7,118 nucleotides of DNA from assembly GCA_025363375.1 (NCBI GenBank), contig JANYDZ010000721.1, positions 1 through 7,118 on the forward strand, written 5' to 3'. Positions 6,035-7,118 of the stretch are shown here, one piece after another. This DNA is from Hyphomicrobiales bacterium. GTDB taxonomy: Bacteria > Pseudomonadota > Alphaproteobacteria > Rhizobiales > Beijerinckiaceae. A program made the translations under genes and the position numbers. How positions within the stretch are numbered: position 1 is the first letter of the stretch; each line of letters opens with the position of its first letter. The notes below the pieces were generated by a model. The model saw nothing but the letters and a program-made list of their open reading frames with translations. It ran no database searches and was not told the DNA's origin.

Positions 6035-6544
6035 CTATTTGACGCGCTTGAACGCGACCTCGATCTTGCCGCCCGTGGTCGAAGCGGGGTTCTGGTATTT
6101 CAACTCGTCGGCGCTGATCACACTGACGATGCGCTTTTGCGCCTGCCCGACCTGATTGGTGAAGGTCGTGCCCTCGAGGTTCAAAGTCAGGCTCTTGTCG
6201 GCCTCGCTCACCGTGTATGTGCCGTAATAGGCGATGACGCCCTTGGCGACGGCCATCGCCTCGTCCGCGGTGGGCTTGACGCGGTCGTTCGACGCGATTT
6301 TCGGCAGATCGGACCGCATGAAGATCAGCGAGAACCGGCCGTTCGGCTCGAAGGTGTTGATGCCCTTCGGGTTTGCGCCAAATCCCTGGTCCTTGTGTCC
6401 GTCCGGGTAGGTCAATTCCCACGAAGTCAGAGACCACGAGCCGATGATTTGCTCTTTGAGCGTCTTCTGCTGCGCGACGGCGCCTCCGGTCGCGAAAGCG
6501 AGACCGATGAAAGCCGGAATTGCGACGTGTGCGATGCGCTTCAT
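6035..6544 (-). CDS. Secreted lipocalin-like domain protein
   Basis: This 169-residue protein starts with a typical signal peptide (MKRIAHVAIPAF, a hydrophobic stretch, then AVA with cleavage before Gln25). The mature part begins with IIGSWSLTSWELTYPDG (33-49), the G-x-W opening of bacterial lipocalin-like domains (PF13924-type). The later features IAYYGTYTVSEADKSLTLNL (104-123) and ISADELKYQNP (143-153) fit a small up-and-down beta barrel. Such proteins bind small hydrophobic molecules or have no known role; the ligand cannot be read from the sequence. The ATG at 6544 is chosen because GGGGAG lies seven bases before it; an ATG at 6559 overlaps that site and would add five residues before the signal peptide. 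It is convergent to glcE and downstream of another secreted-protein gene on the same strand. Confidence 0.82.
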   Translation of the reverse strand: MKRIAHVAIPAFIGLAFATGGAVAQQKTLKEQIIGSWSLTSWELTYPDGHKDQGFGANPKGINTFEPNGRFSLIFMRSDLPKIASNDRVKPTADEAMAVAKGVIAYYGTYTVSEADKSLTLNLEGTTFTNQVGQAQKRIVSVISADELKYQNPASTTGGKIEVAFKRVK

Positions 6545-6551
6545 GGTGCGT

Positions 6552-6557
6552 CTCCCC
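6552..6557 (-). promoter_or_regulatory. Ribosome binding site fixing the lipocalin-like start at 6544
   Basis: On the minus strand GGGGAG is followed by seven bases and then ATG at 6544. This ideal spacing favours the internal ATG over the one at 6559. Confidence 0.75.
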
Positions 6558-6581
6558 ATTGCTTTATTGACAGTCGGGTGG

Positions 6582-6634
6582 TCCCGCCTGGCGAGCGCGA
6601 ATTTCTGGATACTGGACCGCGCTTCACGGCGGGA
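6582..6634 (-). repeat. Long imperfect inverted repeat between the two secreted-protein genes
   Basis: TCCCGCC (6582-6588) is the exact reverse complement of GGCGGGA (6628-6634). Inside it, GAGCGCG (6593-6599) pairs with CGCGCTTC (6618-6625) with one bulged T, leaving an 18-base loop. It occupies most of the 102-base gap between the two minus-strand genes. No U-run follows on the minus strand, so it is not a clear terminator; it may be an mRNA processing or stability structure. Confidence 0.35.
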
Positions 6635-6646
6635 ACCGGCGGGCTT

Positions 6647-7117
6647 TTACTTCTCGATCCAGTATTCGAATTCGTTCTGCGACTCGTTAACGCCGGCCTT
6701 TGGTTCGGCGACATTTGTCGCGCGGTAGGTTCCGCGGATGCCCAGCAGCTTTCCGGTGCCGCCGTAGATCGCTCCCGTGTTGGTTGTCGCGAGTTTGTCG
6801 CCGCCCGTGCTCAGGGAGACGAGAGCGGTGCGGACGAAAAACTTGTCGCCATTCTCCATTGTGTAAGCAACGTAGCCGGTGGCCGGGCCAGAGTTGTTGG
6901 TGTAATCGCTGAATGTGCGGCTGCGTGATTCAACGATCTTCAGCCCCGCGATCACCGGAGGATTGGTCGGAAAGGTGCGCACGATCTCGAACAAGCGCAC
7001 TTGATGGCCGGGCACGTCGCCCACGTCGATCGCGTGTTGCTGGACGTATTTGGTTGTTTCCGCCGGACTTTTGAAGGAAATCCGCACCTTCTCCTGGGCG
7101 AGCGCGAGGGCGGGTGC
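6647..7117 (-). CDS. Secreted small beta-rich protein, hypothetical (5' end outside window)
   Basis: 156 codons are visible before the stop and the frame is open to the window edge. The first visible residues, APALALAQEKVRISF, look like the end of a signal peptide cleaved at ALA before Gln, so the true start lies beyond the window and the GTG at 7087 is internal. The mature part has alternating hydrophobic strands and a glycine-rich segment GAIYGGTGKLLGIRGTYRAT near the C-terminus. That resembles the repeating GGTGxxxGxxG end of small secreted barrels such as allene oxide cyclase-like or lipocalin-like folds, and it finishes with NEFEYWIEK. I do not recognise a named family and call it a hypothetical periplasmic or secreted barrel protein. 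It is encoded on the same strand as the lipocalin-like gene, 102 bases upstream of it. Confidence 0.7.
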   Translation of the reverse strand, partial: APALALAQEKVRISFKSPAETTKYVQQHAIDVGDVPGHQVRLFEIVRTFPTNPPVIAGLKIVESRSRTFSDYTNNSGPATGYVAYTMENGDKFFVRTALVSLSTGGDKLATTNTGAIYGGTGKLLGIRGTYRATNVAEPKAGVNESQNEFEYWIEK

Positions 7118-7118
7118 G

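Noticed and set aside
6565..6580. TTGACA on the + strand (6566-6571) as a -35 box
   Set aside because: No gene starts downstream on the + strand and there is no matching -10 box at proper spacing.
6607..6666. ATACTGGA near 6609 and TCCAGTAT near 6658 as a regulatory inverted repeat
   Set aside because: The right copy lies inside codons for the conserved C-terminal EYWIE of the minus-strand gene, and the spacing is long; likely chance.
6137..6928. A 263-codon + strand frame opposite the two secreted-protein genes
   Set aside because: The minus strand carries signal peptides, a ribosome binding site and a terminator for real genes; this frame has no domain and crosses both of them.

Overview
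The window is GC-rich and densely coded, with GTG starts, GTGA stop/start overlaps and strong G/C preference at third codon positions. Gene content (a 4,5-dihydroxyphthalate decarboxylase-like protein, a Bug/TctC-type binding protein, glcD and glcE) fits an alphaproteobacterium, most likely Hyphomicrobiales. That placement is an inference from content and style; no marker gene is present.

Layout, + strand: (1) the 3' part of a 4,5-dihydroxyphthalate decarboxylase-family gene (2-832, cut by the window edge); (2) a small multi-spanning membrane protein of unknown function that overlaps it by four bases (829-1305); (3) an Asp/Glu-racemase superfamily enzyme of the arylmalonate decarboxylase/maleate isomerase branch (1397-2128); (4) a secreted substrate-binding protein of the tripartite tricarboxylate transporter type (2174-3202); (5) after a 120-base gap with a G+C hairpin, glcD (3323-4762) and glcE (4759-5934), two glycolate oxidase subunits joined by another GTGA overlap. 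A clear hairpin terminator (5962-5983) follows. Minus strand, convergent: (6) a secreted lipocalin-like protein (6035-6544) and (7) a second small secreted protein whose 5' end leaves the window (6647-7117).

The + strand genes look like one catabolic cluster for a carboxylic acid: a binding protein for uptake or sensing, two decarboxylase-type enzymes, and a flavin-dependent 2-hydroxyacid dehydrogenase. The usual third subunit, the iron-sulfur protein GlcF, does not follow glcE, and the transporter membrane genes (tctA/tctB) are absent from the window. One possible scheme is decarboxylation of a substituted malonate (for instance tartronate to glycolate) followed by GlcDE oxidation. This is a hypothesis; the sequence does not fix the substrate. 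I found no tRNA, rRNA, CRISPR array, insertion sequence or phage element.
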